Shown here: in pieces, positions 17,101 through 23,948 of the stretch
Position numbering within the stretch: position 1 is the stretch's first letter
Layout: every line of letters begins with the position of its first letter
Source of the DNA: Villigracilis sp024434165
Lineage (GTDB): Bacteria > Chloroflexota > Anaerolineae > Anaerolineales > Villigracilaceae
Reading direction: 5' to 3'
NCBI GenBank assembly: GCA_030263665.1
Contig: SZPK01000027.1
Span: 1 to 64,000, forward strand
DNA length: 64,000 bases
Notes under the pieces: generated by a model
Databases searched by the model: none
Told to the model about the DNA's origin: nothing
The model's input: the letters and a program-made list of their open reading frames with translations, nothing else
Position numbers and translations under genes: made by a program

Positions 17101-17973
17101 CAGACCCGCGTTGGGGATGCACGAAACGGGAAGCGTTGAATTTTCTCCCAGAAAACGAATCGGCTCGCGCATGTGTTCGGGTCCCGTCGAGCAGTTGAGA
17201 CCGATGACGTCAATGCCCATGCCTTCGAGGATGGCAAGGGAGGCGTTGATGTCGGTGCCGAGTAACATACGTCCCGTCGTATCGAGCGTGACCTGAGCCT
17301 GGATCGGCAAATAAACATTCGTTTCGCTGAAGGCTTTATGAATGCCCGTGATGGCGGCTTTGACTTCGAGGATATCCTGCGAGGTTTCGATGAGCAGGAC
17401 GTCCACGCCGCCTTTGATAAGACCGACCGCCTGTTCGCGGAACACATCCACCAATTCATCGTAGGCGATGTTCGAGAGTTCGGGGTCGTTGGTGGACGGC
17501 AGTTTGCCGCTTGGACCGATCGAACCTGCGACGAATCTTTCCCTCACCCCTAACCCCTCTCCCGCGGGGAGAGGGGGATTCTGGCTCCCTTCTCCCAATG
17601 GGAGAAGGGCTGGGGATGAGGGTGGTTGCGAGTACTCGTCGGCGAGTCGTCTTGCCAGGCGTGCGGCTGTTTCATTGATTTCAAGTACTCTATCTTGCAA
17701 GCCATATTCCTTCATCGTGATGCGGTTGGAGCGGAACGTGCAAGTCTCGATGACGTCCACGCCGACCTCGAGGAAGGAACGGTGGACTTTTTCCACGGCT
17801 TCGGGATACGAGATGACGAGGTAGTCGTTGCATCCGTTGTACTGTTCGCCGCCGAAATGCTCGGCGGTCAGGTTTTGCTGCTGCAGGCTGGTTCCCATCG
17901 CGCCATCGAAGATGAGGACTTTCTTTTCGAGGGCGTCGAGGTAACGGCGGTTGGTGTATTTGCGAGGGGTCAT
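14161..17973 (-). CDS. metH: Cobalamin-dependent methionine synthase
   Basis: 1270 residues; transfers methyl from 5-methyl-THF to homocysteine through cobalamin. Domains in order: homocysteine barrel (GAMGTS at 24-29; zinc cysteines Cys261, Cys327, Cys328), pterin-binding barrel from about 375 (TLIGERCNAQGS), B12 cap and B12-binding domain with the DVHDIG signature near 845, and an AdoMet reactivation domain from about 1010 to the end. Two stretches are not MetH: about residues 115-145 and 697-772 are in-frame copies of a palindromic repeat rich in SPLPSGEG-like peptides, explaining the excess length. RBS AAGGA. A SAM riboswitch 1.4 kb upstream on the same strand is the likely ancestral regulator, now separated by two genes. 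Confidence 0.95.
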   Translation of the reverse strand: MTPRKYTNRRYLDALEKKVLIFDGAMGTSLQQQNLTAEHFGGEQYNGCNDYLVISYPEAVEKVHRSFLEVGVDVIETCTFRSNRITMKEYGLQDRVLEINETAARLARRLADEYSQPPSSPALLPLGEGSQNPPLPAGEGLGVRERFVAGSIGPSGKLPSTNDPELSNIAYDELVDVFREQAVGLIKGGVDVLLIETSQDILEVKAAITGIHKAFSETNVYLPIQAQVTLDTTGRMLLGTDINASLAILEGMGIDVIGLNCSTGPEHMREPIRFLGENSTLPVSCIPNAGLPLNVDGQAVYPLEPEPYANDMYEFVTKHNVRVVGGCCGTTPAHLKLLVDRLSDYQLPMTDAPRRSTPQLASAMSAIAMRQDPPPTLIGERCNAQGSRKFKRLLLEEDYDGILDIAREQVAGGAHALDISVAVTERADEGELMRKVVKKLQMGVDVPLVIDTTEPDVLEIALQTAPGRCLINSTHLEAGREKADKVFGLAKKYNAAVICLTIDESGMAKTAQRKLEVAKRIYDIAVNDHGLKPEDLVFDDLTFTLATGDPEFVDSAKETIEGIRLIKQNLPGVMASLGVSNLSFGLAPQARPALNSVMLYHCVQAGLDMAIVNAAHVKPYAEIDPEERELCEDLIFNRREDALQRFIQHFENVEISTGSNVADPTAGMTPEQRLHWKILHRHKDGVEADIDEIINRSLTPNPSPVGEGDSLPSPVGGRVGDEGESPLPSEEGGLLPSPDGGRVGDEGESPLPSGEGSGMRDDSLSPQERVGVKARQHEIAVTILNTVLLPAMKEVGDKFGAGELILPFVLQSAEVMKKTVAHLENYLEKKEGVSKGLVVLATVYGDVHDIGKNLVKTILSNNGYDVIDLGKQVPAETIITKAVEVNATAIGLSALLVSTSKQMPLIVNELHRRELDFPVLVGGAAINRRFGRRILFAEDGNIHEPGVFYCKDAFEGLETMDQLIVPEKREELLARIRREAEAEMGRASQVPEHRKTGTRSQVQPEAINHPLKWGQRVVKDMPLEIVLKHLSLNELYRLSWGAKNAHGAEWEKLKAEFDERLARMTRDALREKWLKPQGVYGYFPCQSDGDDLIIYDPETVNSASPDELTRLTFPRQPYDEHLALSDYFAPVDSGKLDVVAFQVVTVGQEATERFDKLQAANDYTEAYFTHGLAVQAAEATANYLHEHIRRELGIPEGQGKRYSWGYPAIPELEDHKKVFELLPAVTSELGMSLSAAYQLIPEQSTAAIIVHHKDAKYYSVGESRVEQLMK
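15655..15886. repeat. Palindromic repeat cluster inserted in frame in metH
   Basis: About 232 bp made of repeated CCCTCTCCC/GGGAGAGGG units joined by ACCCTCATCCCCAACTC-like linkers. The reading frame stays open, adding about 76 residues between the pterin domain and the B12 cap. The same family occurs at 17541-17623, 31183-31262, 32470-32548 and 58104-58160. Confidence 0.85.
17541..17623. repeat. Second palindromic repeat inserted in frame in metH
   Basis: About 83 bp with the CCCTCACCCCTAACCCC...GGGAGAGGG pattern, adding roughly 30 residues in the homocysteine-binding barrel between ADEYS and FVAGSIGPSG, two segments normally close together in this family. Confidence 0.85.
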
Positions 17974-18033
17974 GTAATTTGTTTCCTTCTGAAATTTGAA
18001 TTCACTACAGATAAATAATGTAGATGAATTGAA

Positions 18034-18537
18034 TTATCTCGAATGTAAGACTAATTCTGCGATTTCCTGGACTCTCTCCCAGGAAATTCCATTTCTTTGT
18101 TCAATTGCCAAAGGATGGTCCGTTGGTTCAAGCTCAATGTATGGTCGCTCACCAACCGGGCGGGTATGAAGCATGGTTTTTAAATTAATCGTATCTGGAT
18201 AGATTGGCAACGATGTGCTTAGCCATCCAAAATAGGGAGGTTCTTTTTCTCTTCCAACTGTATTCCATAGTTCAGAGACTCTTTTGTAACTACTGTCACT
18301 CAAAGAAATCCAAACAGACCAACTGAATACTTGCTCTGTACCAATGATGGGAATGTCAATGTTTCCAACTATGAAAAAATATTGGTTATCAATTTCACAT
18401 TGGTCAGATGAAAGCAATGCTCGCTTGTTACGCTCGAATTCTGGAATTCCATACCAATATGCGGGAGCAGGAGACCCATAACTTAGAGGTAGTTCCTCAT
18501 GATATTGACCACAAATACGACAAGTGTATCCTTTCAT
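18034..18537 (-). CDS. DUF2199 family protein
   Basis: 167 residues. The family pattern is clear: N-terminal CRICGQ (a CxxC, perhaps zinc-binding), PAYWYG, the DQCEID and YFFIVGNIDIP segments, PPYFGW and LEPTDHPLAIEQ near the end. DUF2199 has no established function. ATG 18537 is chosen for the AGGA seven bases upstream; the TTG at 18561 is less likely. The gene is visibly richer in A and T than metH and the DinB gene around it, suggesting transfer. It lies between metH and a 118-bp inverted-repeat element. Confidence 0.85.
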   Translation of the reverse strand: MKGYTCRICGQYHEELPLSYGSPAPAYWYGIPEFERNKRALLSSDQCEIDNQYFFIVGNIDIPIIGTEQVFSWSVWISLSDSSYKRVSELWNTVGREKEPPYFGWLSTSLPIYPDTINLKTMLHTRPVGERPYIELEPTDHPLAIEQRNGISWERVQEIAELVLHSR

Positions 18538-18605
18538 AATCAATTCCTGTTTTTCTTTCAATATTCAGAATTCCATTCCTTGCACATCTTCCAGCGCGGG
18601 ATTCG

Positions 18606-18723
18606 GCAGGGCTAAAGCCCCGCCTCAGCACATGAAAGTCGAATGAATTCGACTCGCGTCCGCCAGCCCGAAGGGGCTTCCATGCACTGAGCAGGCGGCT
18701 CGTGCCCTGTGGGTTAGCCCTGC
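18606..18723. repeat. 118-bp element with 10-bp terminal inverted repeats
   Basis: GCAGGGCTAA at 18606-18615 is exactly inverted at 18714-18723. Inside are further short palindromes, including AAGTCGAATGAATTCGACT, related to those at 56752 and 61902. The right end touches the stop codon of the DinB-like gene. It lies between that gene and DUF2199. Confidence 0.65.
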
Positions 18724-19200
18724 TCATTTCCTGCCCCGCAGCCAAATAATAAAATCCTGGTCGAACGTCGGCGCGCCAAGTTCCGTTAGTCTCTGCAAAA
18801 CCGTCGAGCGATGATCGGTTCCGTGATTGACCAGATGCAGCAGAACGGTCCAGCGCGGGGCGGGGATGTTTTCCGCGTGCTGCGTCAATTCCTCCGCAGT
18901 CAAGGTATGGACGTACTCGGATAACTCTTTCGCCACGTTCTCGAAGGTCTCTCGCGCGGCGGCGCGGGTTGGATAATCTTCAAATTTCAGATGACCGACA
19001 TCGGGCAGGTTTTTCAGCCCTGCCAGCCAGCGGCGATCCGTGCTGGCGAGATGCACCATCAGGTTGCGGATGGAGCCGCGCGAGTAGGCGTCGTCCGCGA
19101 GGAATTGTTCTTCGGTGATGTGATTGATCGAATCCCAGACGCGGCGGGCCATGTCAATGTGATATTCGATAAAGGTTTTGACGAGCTCGAGTTCCATCAT
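18724..19200 (-). CDS. DinB-like four-helix metalloprotein
   Basis: 158 residues, one DinB-type domain. The metal-site signature is visible: a His in the first helix (EYHID) and HGTDHR near residue 120. DinB-like proteins include thiol-dependent transferases (bacillithiol or mycothiol S-transferases) and many of unknown role. The ATG pair at 19200/19197 follows AAAGG; the open frame upstream runs into an intergenic palindrome. It is the first gene downstream of the SAM riboswitch terminator, although nothing links DinB proteins to SAM or methionine, so this position may be secondary. Confidence 0.8.
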   Translation of the reverse strand: MMELELVKTFIEYHIDMARRVWDSINHITEEQFLADDAYSRGSIRNLMVHLASTDRRWLAGLKNLPDVGHLKFEDYPTRAAARETFENVAKELSEYVHTLTAEELTQHAENIPAPRWTVLLHLVNHGTDHRSTVLQRLTELGAPTFDQDFIIWLRGRK

Positions 19201-19253
19201 TTTGCACCTTTGTGAATTGAAACTTCCGATAAACGTCAGTGCTTCTGCTACAA

Positions 19254-19299
19254 GGTGGTCTCGATACGAGCGGGAAAACGCCCGCTCTACTCGACCACC
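19254..19299. repeat. Palindromic repeat
   Basis: GGTGGTC at the left is inverted as GACCACC at the right, with an inner stem GAGCGGG/CCCGCTC. It sits between the riboswitch terminator and the DinB-like start. It has no T-run and is probably another dispersed repeat. Confidence 0.6.
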
Positions 19300-19315
19300 G
19301 CATTCCTTGAGCAAT

Positions 19316-19341
19316 AAAAACGCCTCTCAGGGCGAGAGGCG
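19316..19341 (-). terminator. Rho-independent terminator of the SAM riboswitch
   Basis: On the minus strand an 8-bp perfect stem (CGCCTCTC/GAGAGGCG, loop GCCCT) is followed by five T. It lies 23 bases after the aptamer's closing helix, as expected for an expression platform switched off by SAM. Confidence 0.85.
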
Positions 19342-19363
19342 ACATGCGAAGCACATATCATCT

Positions 19364-19557
19364 CTCATCTCCCGGATGTACGGGCGATATACATCGCCCG
19401 ACGATCCGCCGAAGTTGGCACCGTAATTGGTCGCGTGGCCTGCTGGTCGTTTGGTTGTGTGGTCGGTTGGCTACAAGACCACTTGACCATCAGATTGTTC
19501 GACGAACACCGGTTGCCGAGGCGTCACAGGGTCGGTCCCTCAGCCTCTCTGGATGAG
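19364..19557 (-). ncRNA. SAM-I (S-box) riboswitch aptamer
   Basis: Read on the minus strand: the closing helix CTCATC (19557-19552) pairs with GATGAG (19369-19364); the conserved core CAGAGAGGCTGAGGGACC, TGACGCC and CGGCAACC follows in order, and the 3' half has ACGGTGCCAAC. This is the S-box consensus that binds S-adenosylmethionine and terminates transcription when SAM is abundant. It is longer than usual because the P3 region holds an extra stem (about 19420-19490). The terminator at 19316-19341 follows. Downstream on the same strand are the DinB-like gene, DUF2199 and then metH. Confidence 0.92.
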
Positions 19558-19580
19558 CACAGATTTTCAAACTTTGGCGT

Positions 19581-19609
19581 TTTATATCATAGCAAAAAGC
19601 GTCTGTCAA
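19581..19609 (-). promoter_or_regulatory. Sigma-70-type promoter of the SAM riboswitch transcript
   Basis: On the minus strand TTGACA (19609-19604), a 17-bp spacer and TATAAA (19586-19581). Transcription would start near 19574, about 17 bases before the aptamer. Confidence 0.85.
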
Positions 19610-19677
19610 TCGAAAAAGCAAGCGGGCGGCGCTGCTCTTCACGCCCCGGCTTTTGTTGAGTACGCGCGTTAAATACA

Positions 19678-19713
19678 GGAAGCGACGATCATCCCGCGAT
19701 GACCGTCACTTCC
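19678..19713 (-). terminator. Probable terminator after nirS
   Basis: A long stem (GGAAGTGACGGTCATC against GATGATCGTCGCTTCC on the minus strand, one bulge) with a 4-5 base loop, 14 bp past the nirS stop. The T-run behind it is weak. Confidence 0.6.
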
Positions 19714-19726
19714 TCGATCGCAAGGT

Positions 19727-21760
19727 TTAGTAAATGTCGTGCACCGTGTTGTACACGTTGAACTTGCCGGTGGGGGTGACCAAGTCCTTGATGCGGGTGA
19801 TCTCTTCCAGCGTTTCATCGTTGTAGATGACGATCTCACCGGTCTTGCCGGGCTGGTCGGCGCTGCCCCAAATGCTGACCCAGACCTCGGTGCCGTCTTC
19901 GTTGTACTCAAAGTGAACGGCACGGCCGTAATCGGCGGCTTCCCAGCATTTGTAGGTTTTGGTCGGGTCTTCCTTGGCAATGACGCAGATGGTGCGCTGG
20001 AGTTTTTCGTCTGAGTTCAGCACGAAGTCAACCCAGATCCATTTGCTCTTCGGGTGCGTTTTGATGAAGAGGCTGCCCGCGCCGGGGAGTTCGATGTTGC
20101 GAACGACTTTCCACGCGCTGTCGGGGTGACCTTCGGGGTCGGTGCCGATGGCGATCATCGAGTTGGCGCTCAGGTGTGGTGTGCTCCACACGGGACCGAA
20201 TTCGGGATCAATCCAGTTCGCGCCGCGTCCGGGATGCGGGACATCGGGCGTGTCCACCAGGGCAATCAACGCCTCGTTTTCGGCATCCACCACTGCGATC
20301 TTGTTGGATTTGTTCGCCGCCACGAGGAAGTAACGTTTGGTGGCATCCCAGCCGCCGTCATGCAGGTACAGGGCGGAGCTAATCATCTTGATGGTCGGGT
20401 TCATCGGGTCGGTGTAATTGACCAGCCACACCTGCCCGGTCTCCTTCACGTTAACGATCCATTCCGGCTCGAATTCGGAGGCGACGATTGCCGCCACGCG
20501 CGGATCGCCGACATAGGTGTTGGTGTCCGCTGTGTAACCGCGCACGCTGACCACTTTGAAGGGTTCGAGAGTCTGACCGTCGAGAATGGTGAAGTGCGAG
20601 GGCCAGTAACAGCCGACGATGGCATATTTATCGGTGAAGTCACCCAGTTCGCCTTCGTATTTGCTCACTTCCACCGAGCGGGCGTCGTAACAGGTTTGCA
20701 CTTCGGCGACTTTGGCGGGGGTTTCCATCCACAGATCCACCAGGGCGAGTTTGCCGTCGCGTCCGATCACATAAACGTACCGCCCCGTCGCGGAGAAACG
20801 CGAGATATGCACCGCGTAGCCGGTATCCACCTTGGCGACGACCTCGTAGGTATCGCCATCAATGATGGCGACCTGTCCCGCATCGCGCAGGGTGACGGAG
20901 AAGAAGTTCTCCCAATTGCGTGTGGTTTGCGGCTCGGTGGGACGGTCTTCCGGTTCCACGAACACTTTCCACGTGGCTTTCATTTGTTCGAGCGACATCT
21001 CCGGCGGAGCAGGCGGTTCGTTTTGCAGGTACTTCGCCATGATATCGGTCTGTTCCTGCGTGAAGAAGCCCTGCTTGCCCCAATCGGGCATGCCCTTGGG
21101 GGTGCCGTTGAAAATGATCGAAGAGAGTGCCAACGTTCCCTTTTGCAGGGTCAGGTCCGGGGTCAGGGCGGGACCCGTGGCGCCGTTTCGCATGGTTCCA
21201 TGGCAGCCCGCGCAGCGTTCAAAGAAGGTCTGCTTTGCCCAAGCGAAGTCTTCTTCGCTGAGGGAAATGTCCGCAGTGGAGGTATCCACGCTCACTTCGG
21301 CATCCGCCATGATGGACTCGCCGCCGGGCAGGGTGGAGAGGTAACCAACGATCATGTTGATTTCATCTTCTGTGAGCGTTTCCGTGAGGGTGGCGGGCAT
21401 CAAACCAGGCTGGCACATGCCAGTGGGACAGTTTTGCGCGATGAACGCCTCCGGATCAACGACTGATTCGAAGATGTATTCCTGGGCGGTTTTTGCCTTC
21501 CCCGTATAGGCGCTGTCCACCAAGTGGGTTTCCGCGACTGTGGAAATGCTGGAAAGGTCGGGACCGATCGTCCCAACCGCACCGGGGATTCCTGGCACGG
21601 CATGGCACGCGCCACAACCGCCCTTGGTGAAGGCATCCACCACTGCTTGCGGTTCCAGTGTAACCTGCTCCACTTCGAGCGGCTCTGCCGCAGGGGCACA
21701 TGCCCACAATAGCATAATCAAGCCCCAAAATAACAGGGCTAAGCTAAACTTATTTCTCAT
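19727..21760 (-). CDS. nirS: Cytochrome cd1 nitrite reductase with an extra N-terminal cytochrome c domain
   Basis: 677 residues; reduces nitrite to nitric oxide with heme c and heme d1. A signal peptide ends in a lipobox (LLWAC, Cys21), so a lipoprotein is predicted. First heme c site CGACH at 49-53 with a possible Met ligand near 121; second CAGCH at 183-187 in the usual NirS cytochrome domain (KGMPDWG). The d1 propeller from about 285 keeps the proximal His (YAVHISR, His318) and both active-site His (LHDGGWD, His467; PHPGRG, His509), ending in the family's TPTGKFNVYNT. NirS normally has one heme c domain, so a NirC-like domain seems fused. ATG 21760 has AAAGG upstream. No heme d1 biosynthesis genes occur in this window. 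Confidence 0.93.
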   Translation of the reverse strand: MRNKFSLALLFWGLIMLLWACAPAAEPLEVEQVTLEPQAVVDAFTKGGCGACHAVPGIPGAVGTIGPDLSSISTVAETHLVDSAYTGKAKTAQEYIFESVVDPEAFIAQNCPTGMCQPGLMPATLTETLTEDEINMIVGYLSTLPGGESIMADAEVSVDTSTADISLSEEDFAWAKQTFFERCAGCHGTMRNGATGPALTPDLTLQKGTLALSSIIFNGTPKGMPDWGKQGFFTQEQTDIMAKYLQNEPPAPPEMSLEQMKATWKVFVEPEDRPTEPQTTRNWENFFSVTLRDAGQVAIIDGDTYEVVAKVDTGYAVHISRFSATGRYVYVIGRDGKLALVDLWMETPAKVAEVQTCYDARSVEVSKYEGELGDFTDKYAIVGCYWPSHFTILDGQTLEPFKVVSVRGYTADTNTYVGDPRVAAIVASEFEPEWIVNVKETGQVWLVNYTDPMNPTIKMISSALYLHDGGWDATKRYFLVAANKSNKIAVVDAENEALIALVDTPDVPHPGRGANWIDPEFGPVWSTPHLSANSMIAIGTDPEGHPDSAWKVVRNIELPGAGSLFIKTHPKSKWIWVDFVLNSDEKLQRTICVIAKEDPTKTYKCWEAADYGRAVHFEYNEDGTEVWVSIWGSADQPGKTGEIVIYNDETLEEITRIKDLVTPTGKFNVYNTVHDIY

Positions 21761-21790
21761 AAAAAAACCTTTCTTGTGATGTTTCGCGCA

Positions 21791-21832
21791 AATATACAAA
21801 AGAAACGGGGTTATCTCCGTGATAAAAGTCAC
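21791..21832 (-). promoter_or_regulatory. nirS promoter with CRP/FNR-like operator
   Basis: GTGA-N6-TCAC at 21819-21832 matches the half-site pair of CRP/FNR-family regulators. On the minus strand TATATT (21796-21791) would serve as -10; its start point near 21784 places the operator centre at about -41.5, the class II activator position. No good -35 is present, as expected of an activated promoter. Confidence 0.55.
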
Positions 21833-21937
21833 ATGCAATTTTGAAAACTGGTGATGTGCAACATGTGCAAGTGGAATGAAACACGAACACATCCCCGTGC
21901 CGATTTCTCTCACTCCATGGGGCGGGTGGCAAACGTA

Positions 21938-21978
21938 TTGCGAAACGGTTTGGAATATGCTACACTGACAATTAAGTT
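21938..21978 (+). promoter_or_regulatory. Promoter and operator half-site of the tup regulator
   Basis: TTGCGA (21938-21943), a 17-bp spacer, TACACT (21961-21966), then CAATTAAGTT (21969-21978) over the predicted start point. The same ten bases form one arm of the palindrome in front of tupA, pointing to autoregulation. Confidence 0.65.
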
Positions 21979-21993
21979 TTTCTTTATTCGATA

Positions 21994-22968
21994 ATGAAAA
22001 CCGTCACCCCGGTCAACTCGTTCGATAAGATCAAACTGCTGGCGGATTCGCGCCGCATGGATATTTTGCGCCTGCTGATGGCTTCCCCCGCCACACTCAC
22101 GCTTCTCGCGCGGACCTTGAAGCAGTCCCCCGCCTGGGTGCGTCACCACATCCTTGCGCTTGAGTCTGCCGGTCTGGTCGAGATGAGTGAAACGCGTCGA
22201 ACCGGCAAGGTGACGGAAAAGTTCTACCACGCCAAAGGAGACGCCTTCCTTTTGCAGGAAATCATTCTGCCGAAGAGCAGGCACCCTTCGGTCATCTTCT
22301 CCGGCAGCCACGATCTTGCCCTCGAAGAAATCGCAGACCGCCTCGCCAAACACCTCAACCTGCTCAGCCTGCCCGTCGGCTCGCTGGATGGATTGGTGAA
22401 CCTGCGGCAGGGATTGTGCCAGATCAGCGGCTCGCACCTCCTCGATGAAAACGGCGAATACAACACCCCCTTCGTTAAACATTTCTTCCCCGACCGCAAG
22501 GTGGAAATCGTCACTCTCGCACACCGCACGCAGGGTCTCATCCTGGCGGCGGGAAATAAAAAGGGGATAAAAAAACTCGCGGACCTGGCGCGTTCCGAGG
22601 TCCGCTTTGTGAACCGCAACCCCGGCTCGGGCACGCGCCTCTGGCTGGATGCGGAACTCCGCAGGCAAAACATCCCCGCAGGGCACATCAATGGGTATGA
22701 CAAATCGGTAAAGACCCACAGCGAAGCCGCCGCCCTGATCGAGACCGGCAAAGCGGATGCCTCGCTTGGTCTGCAAGCCGCCGCGCACCGGCACGGGTTG
22801 GATTTCATTCCGCTGTTCGAGGAACGCTACGACCTCGTCCTGCCGCGCGAGCAGGAGAAGATTCTCAACCCGCTGTTGGATTTCATCCAGAGCGCGGATT
22901 TCCGCGTCATGCTTGGGTCGCTGACCGGCTATAACGCCCGTCACAGCGGCGAACAGGTGGGCTTGTAG
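21994..22968 (+). CDS. Winged-helix regulator with periplasmic-binding-protein-like sensor domain
   Basis: 324 residues. Residues 10-85 are an ArsR-like winged helix (LADSRRMDILRLLMASPATL, recognition region SPAWVRHHILALESAGLVE). Residues about 95-315 are a PBP-like domain (FSGSHDLALEEIA, RFVNRNPGSGTRLWLDAELR), the COG1910 type found in molybdate- or tungstate-linked regulators. No signal peptide, so a cytoplasmic oxyanion-sensing repressor or activator is likely. It is divergent from nirS and followed after 80 bp by tupABC. AATTAAGTT-type sites occur at both its own promoter and that of tupA. Ligand identity is inference. Confidence 0.85.
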   Translation: MKTVTPVNSFDKIKLLADSRRMDILRLLMASPATLTLLARTLKQSPAWVRHHILALESAGLVEMSETRRTGKVTEKFYHAKGDAFLLQEIILPKSRHPSVIFSGSHDLALEEIADRLAKHLNLLSLPVGSLDGLVNLRQGLCQISGSHLLDENGEYNTPFVKHFFPDRKVEIVTLAHRTQGLILAAGNKKGIKKLADLARSEVRFVNRNPGSGTRLWLDAELRRQNIPAGHINGYDKSVKTHSEAAALIETGKADASLGLQAAAHRHGLDFIPLFEERYDLVLPREQEKILNPLLDFIQSADFRVMLGSLTGYNARHSGEQVGL

Positions 22969-22995
22969 TTCCGCATAATTTATTTTTTGTGTCTT

Positions 22996-23019
22996 TCAAT
23001 TAAGTTAAAACTTAATTGA
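22996..23019. promoter_or_regulatory. 24-bp perfect palindrome, predicted operator of tupABC
   Basis: TCAATTAAGTT, two A, then the exact complement AACTTAATTGA, ending 29 bp before the tupA start. Its arm is shared with the site at 21969-21978, so it is the best candidate binding site of the adjacent regulator. Confidence 0.75.
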
Positions 23020-23048
23020 GATAAAAAATTCATTTTAAGAATAAACTC

Positions 23049-23936
23049 ATGAAGCAAATAAAACACAATCTCCCGTTATCGCTTCTGTTGCCAGCAGCCC
23101 TGGCGTTAGCCGCCTGCGGGTTGCCCGCCCCCACAGAGGCTGCTGTTGCCAAAGCGCCTGAGAGCCCAACCATCCTCCTAGCCACCACCACCTCCACGCA
23201 GGATTCCGGTTTGCTCGATGTGCTCGTCCCCATGTTCGAGGAACAGAGCGGCTATACGGTGCAGACCATCGCCGTCGGTTCGGGCGAAGCGATGAAGATG
23301 GGCGAAGAAGGCAATGCGGATGTCCTGCTCGTCCATGCGCCCGCCTCTGAGAAAGATTTCATGGCGGCTGGCAACGGCACAGACCGCTTCCTCGTCATGC
23401 ACAACGACTTCATCATCGTCGGTCCCGCCGCTGATCCGGCTGGCATCAAAGGCATGACCTCCGCGGCGGATGCGTTCAAAGCCATCTTTGAAGCAGGCGC
23501 TCCGTTTATCACCCGCGGCGACGACTCCGGCACGCATAAAAAGGAACTGGCGCTCTGGAAAGCCGCCGAACTCGACCCTGCCGGTCAGGCATGGTACATT
23601 GAGACCGGTCAGGGTATGGGCGCTTCCATGACCGTCGCCTCGGAAAAGGAAGCCTGCATCCTCACCGACCGCGCCACCTATCTCGCCAACAAGGATAACT
23701 ATCAACTCGAAATTTTGGTGGAAGGCGATACGAACTTGTTGAATGTGTATCACGTCATCACGGTCAACCCTGAAAAATGGCCCGATGTCAACTACGAAGG
23801 CGCGCTCGCCTTCGCCAACTTCATGATTGACCCCGAGACGCAGAAAGTCATCGGCAAATACGGCAAAGATAAATTCGGTCAGCCGCTCTTCTTCCCCGAT
23901 GCCGATAAGACCGACGCCGATCTCGGCTTGGATTAG
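23049..23936 (+). CDS. tupA: Tungstate-type ABC transporter substrate-binding lipoprotein
   Basis: 295 residues. Signal peptide with lipobox LAAC (Cys23), then the TupA hallmark TTTSTQDSGLL at 46-56, which forms the oxyanion pocket, and FITRGDDSGTHKKEL near 155-170. TupA proteins bind tungstate with high affinity; close relatives bind molybdate or vanadate, so the exact anion is not proven. First gene of a three-gene operon behind a palindromic operator; a GC-rich hairpin separates it from the permease gene, which would favour more binding protein than permease. Confidence 0.92.
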   Translation: MKQIKHNLPLSLLLPAALALAACGLPAPTEAAVAKAPESPTILLATTTSTQDSGLLDVLVPMFEEQSGYTVQTIAVGSGEAMKMGEEGNADVLLVHAPASEKDFMAAGNGTDRFLVMHNDFIIVGPAADPAGIKGMTSAADAFKAIFEAGAPFITRGDDSGTHKKELALWKAAELDPAGQAWYIETGQGMGASMTVASEKEACILTDRATYLANKDNYQLEILVEGDTNLLNVYHVITVNPEKWPDVNYEGALAFANFMIDPETQKVIGKYGKDKFGQPLFFPDADKTDADLGLD

Positions 23937-23948
23937 AACCATTTTGCC

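Noticed and set aside
17974..18033. Cobalamin riboswitch directly upstream of metH
   Set aside because: The short AT-rich spacer has no B12-box or space for an aptamer.
20054..21466. A 470-codon open frame antisense to nirS
   Set aside because: nirS is unmistakable on the other strand; this frame has no recognisable features.
21760..21990. Consensus FNR box TTGAT-N4-ATCAA upstream of nirS
   Set aside because: Not present; only the shorter GTGA-N6-TCAC pair was found.
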